From Tenrec ecaudatus (Eukaryota; Chordata; Mammalia; Afrosoricida; Tenrecidae): a DNA stretch of 64,000 nt. The stretch covers positions 117,512,437 to 117,576,436 of the forward strand of contig NC_134538.1 in the NCBI RefSeq assembly GCF_050624435.1, read 5' to 3'. The notes beneath the pieces are model-generated. The model saw only the letters and a program-made list of their open reading frames with translations. It ran no database searches and was not told where the DNA came from. How positions within the stretch are numbered: position 1 is the first letter of the stretch; each line of letters starts with the position of its first letter. A program made the translations under genes and the position numbers. Below, in pieces: positions 61,131 through 64,000 of the stretch.

Positions 61131-62076
61131 TCATTTGTCTGATCTTGTGAATTTTCTCTTCACACATGTAGTCTCGAATTAAGAAAAAATACTCAAGGGG
61201 AACTGTAGGTAGAATTTGTGCACAGCTTCATTGTCTTTGCTGCCCTCCCAAGAAAATTCTGGAAAGCTCAGTAGCCCTCATCTAGCCTCCCCCCTTAGCA
61301 AGACTGCCGTGCACTGCCGGGATTTCCCTGCTCTTTAGTCAGCAAGTGAGTTTGTGTTCATGACCAGAAGAATGATGTGGCGGAACTCATGTTTACTTTT
61401 ACTCAAGGAATAAAATTCGGCATTCCCCCTTTTCTTGTTCCTCCACACCTACATTTGCCCTGGGATCCTTTGTCATTTCACAGGCCAGTTAGGGAGAAGT
61501 ATGAAAACACCGCTCTAAGCAGCACATTTGCCCAGATTGTCAACAACAAAAAAATCAACTTCACATGAACTCACTTGAAATGTTAGAAATAAATTTTCAA
61601 TAATACTTTTAAAAGATACAGTATTAAGAAGATCTTGTATTTTTTTATAGAAATTTCTGTGGCAAAATATTAACACCAATGAAAGGGATGAAAATCCAGA
61701 TTGCTGGGTACTGGGCTCAGGCACAGGCACATTGTAGGGATGGGGCCAGACTATGCAGTGTTTCGGCTATGCATTCAGTCAGAGCCGAATCGGTGACACT
61801 TAGCAACAGGAGCAGGTTATATCTACGAGAGTATTCTTAAAATGGAAATTGATCACATAGCTAGCTTTTGTATTGTTTATAGAATAATACTCCATACTAC
61901 TCACATATTTGGCAAACATCCCTTTATTCCACTCAAAATTTAGTGAAATAAACTAAATAAAAATATATGTTTCTTTGCTCTGTTATTATGCTACCAAGCA
62001 TGGTATAAAGAGCTTTAAATTAGAAAGAGCACTAAGTAGAAATAACTCTATAATCAGAGCAAAGATTGCTTGTGTC
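61131..62076. other. Unassigned sequence
   Basis: No repeat or gene recognised. Confidence 0.45.
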
Positions 62077-62411
62077 TGTGGTAGTTACATATTTTCATGT
62101 CAGATTGATAAATAAGTGGAGGGATAGAGTCTATCCTATCAATGAGGTCACAGCCTGATGATGCCCTCTTGTGGGTATGGCTTTCTCCTGAGGATTCTGG
62201 GAACTTCCTCTCTCTCTGCCTTCATCTTGCTGTTGAAGAGTCACACTCAAAGAGCGGGATAAGCCATTTGGAGGCCTGTGCCAGTGTTAAGATGCTTTGA
62301 GCACATTGTATCCACAAGACTTTTCACCCACCAGCCTGTGATCTTCCTGCATTGGGTATTATTGCATATTCTACGTGAGTCTGAGAGGAATTTATGGAAT
62401 TTATGGAATGG
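62077..62411 (+). mobile_element. MaLR-like LTR, 3'-truncated
   Basis: Starts 'tgtggtagttacatattttc' and follows the family to 'ggaatttatggaatgg', about 70% of the LTR, where the next LTR begins without any gap. Confidence 0.8.
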
Positions 62412-62890
62412 TGTGGTAGTTACATAATCTGGTGTCAACTTGCGAAGGGGTGGAGTCTAGCTTGTCAGTCAGGTTGGAGCTTGATGACCTTATTTGGAGG
62501 CATCACAGAGATAAATAATTCACTGGAGGCCAGATACACACAGACCACTGACAAGACACACATGGAGCTACACTAAGGTCCTGTAACTGGAGGGGCCACA
62601 TGGAGACCCTGTCAGCATTGAGATGTTTCCACCACCACTGGATCCACAAGACTTTCCACCCACTGGCCTGTGATCTTCCAGCATTCAGTGTCATTGCATG
62701 CGTTGTGTGAATCTGAAGATGAATTTATAGATTGGTATTGGACATATGGACTAATAGCAGACTTATGGACTTGATCTGGACTGTACTGGGTTGTTTTCAC
62801 AATACATAACAGCTCTTTGATATAAACCTATTTCTTATACATATTTGATTGTCCCTGGATTTGTTTCCCTAATCAGCCAGGTTTAACACA
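62412..62890 (+). mobile_element. MaLR-like LTR, complete, head-to-tail with the preceding one
   Basis: Starts 'tgtggtagttacataatctg' and ends 'cagccaggtttaacaca', 479 bp. Flanks do not show a 5-bp duplication. Confidence 0.85.
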
Positions 62891-63292
62891 GTATCCAAAT
62901 TTATTATCTAACCCTAGGTGTACATAATTGAGTGAGTCACACATATTTCTAGGTATTTCTAATTTGCAAAAAGGAGAGATTAAAATACAGGGACTTATGT
63001 CCAATTCAGGGGGTGGGGGTAGGAATAAACAACAAAGGTGAACCTAGCAATGCAATCAGGGTGTCTGTTATATTAAAGTATAAGTTTATAAAAATTTATA
63101 ATTATCACATTATATGATAAAATAATATATGGTATTGTACAAAACAATATGCATAAAAATTAAGGTCACATTATAGCATATTCATCTTGCCTATATTAAG
63201 GTTCTATGAATATTTCTTCTACTTCTTATATTTTACTACAATTTTACAGTTGTCCTCAATTTTATTGTCTTAAGAAATTAAATAATTTAGAG
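62891..63292. other. Unassigned AT-rich sequence
   Basis: Nothing recognised; 63285-63292 is the left target duplication of the next element. Confidence 0.45.
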
Positions 63293-63485
63293 CAGTGGTT
63301 CTCAACCTTCCTAATGCTGTGACCTTTTAATATAGCTCCTCGTGTTGTGGTGAACCCCCAACCATAAAATTATTTTCGTTGCTACTTCATAACTGTAATT
63401 TTGCTTCTGTTATCAATTGGGTGACCCCTGTGAAAGGGTCATTTGACCTCCAAAGGGGTTGCGGCCCACAGGTTAAGAACCACTG
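63293..63485 (+). mobile_element. Complete hAT MITE (SPIN-like) with 8-bp target duplication
   Basis: 193 bp from 'cagtggttctcaaccttcct' to 'aggttaagaaccactg', giving 16-bp terminal inverted repeats. Flanks ATTTAGAG (63285-63292) and CTTTAGAG (63486-63493) match at 7 of 8 bases. Read from the right, the end 'cagtggttcttaacctgtgg' resembles what I recall of SPIN termini. Non-autonomous. Confidence 0.9.
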
Positions 63486-63493
63486 CTTTAGAG

Positions 63494-64000
63494 GATCTAA
63501 TGAGGGATTCTTTCTATGGATCTGATGGAGAACTGGACTAGGAAATGAGTGATAATTTTGAAAAACAATATCCACAGTTTATTCTCTCTCTTTGATAGCA
63601 TTGTAATTTTGGTATAAATATTCATGAAATTTTTCATGTGAAAGAGTATAAAAACGGTTTAATATTTTAGCTATGATAGTACACATTCAGAGGATTAAGA
63701 GATAATTGGTGAAGGAAATACTCTATTGCTGTATTAAAGTAACTAAAAAAAAAAAGAAGGATATTTCCTCCGTCATTAGAATCCCTTGATGGACATCAGG
63801 AGGCTAGAACTGGTGGGAATATTGACCTGGGAACACAACCATGAAATGTGCCTTAATCCAGATGGGATTTCATTGTAGCTGGAGGACCCTCTTAAGCACC
63901 AAAATTCTTGCTAACATGCATTTAAATAAATGTATATATTTAGGCCATGACAAATATTAATTTTTTAAAAAAGACCTTATTAACTGAAGCCAGTGAGGAC
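63494..64000. other. Unassigned sequence
   Basis: Nothing recognised up to the window end. Confidence 0.45.

Overview
This window is nuclear DNA from a mammal, and I find no intact protein-coding gene in it. It is AT-rich intergenic or deep intronic sequence, dense with retrotransposons. The repeat mix points to Afrotheria. There are many tRNA-derived SINEs of the AfroSINE type (full copy at 60041-60245), RTE/BovB-like LINEs whose 3' end has the same 'gagtcggaaccgactcgacggc'-type tail (here as diverged copies), and several recent L1 3' ends with one characteristic G-rich 3' UTR. Four small hAT transposons resembling the horizontally transferred SPIN group make a tenrec the most attractive guess within Afrotheria, but that is inference from remembered repeat families.

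Layout. 0-4.7 kb: SINEs, an RTE scrap, a GC-rich block that reads like an antisense L1 5' UTR, and an L1 3' end. 4.7-9.3 kb: a nearly full-length RTE element on the + strand, broken by an AfroSINE and two MaLR-like solo LTRs, one of which carries a later L1 3' end. 10.4-14.4 kb: three L1 3' UTR insertions, one with a 14-bp target duplication, one with an inverted 5' half, one with a perfect 19-bp target duplication. 14.4-33.4 kb: mostly unassigned sequence with scattered SINEs, an antisense RTE 3' end, a 70-bp Z-DNA-prone palindromic tract, an LTR, an ancient L1M fragment and one hAT element. 33.4-40.2 kb: an antisense L1 (about 4 kb, with ORF2 C-terminal remnants) into which a processed copy of SMIM7 landed; that retrocopy was later hit by two more L1s. 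41-50.4 kb: SINEs, L1 3' ends, three antisense RTE 3' parts arranged head to tail, an LTR, then a 2.1-kb RTE on the + strand. 51-64 kb: SINEs, an L1 3' end, an MLT1-like LTR, MaLR-like LTRs, an ancient L1M and three hAT elements.

Nothing here forms an operon or pathway. The interpretable biology is the order of insertions, which the nesting and target-site duplications reveal: RTE first, then MaLR-like LTRs and SINEs, then the G-rich L1 3' ends; and antisense L1, then the SMIM7 retrocopy, then young L1s. The open frames in the window are chance frames or frames inside repeats, except for recognisable dead fragments of RTE, L1 ORF2 and SMIM7. All family assignments are from reading and memory; no alignment or database search was run. 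Element borders without a stated target duplication are good to about 10-30 bases.
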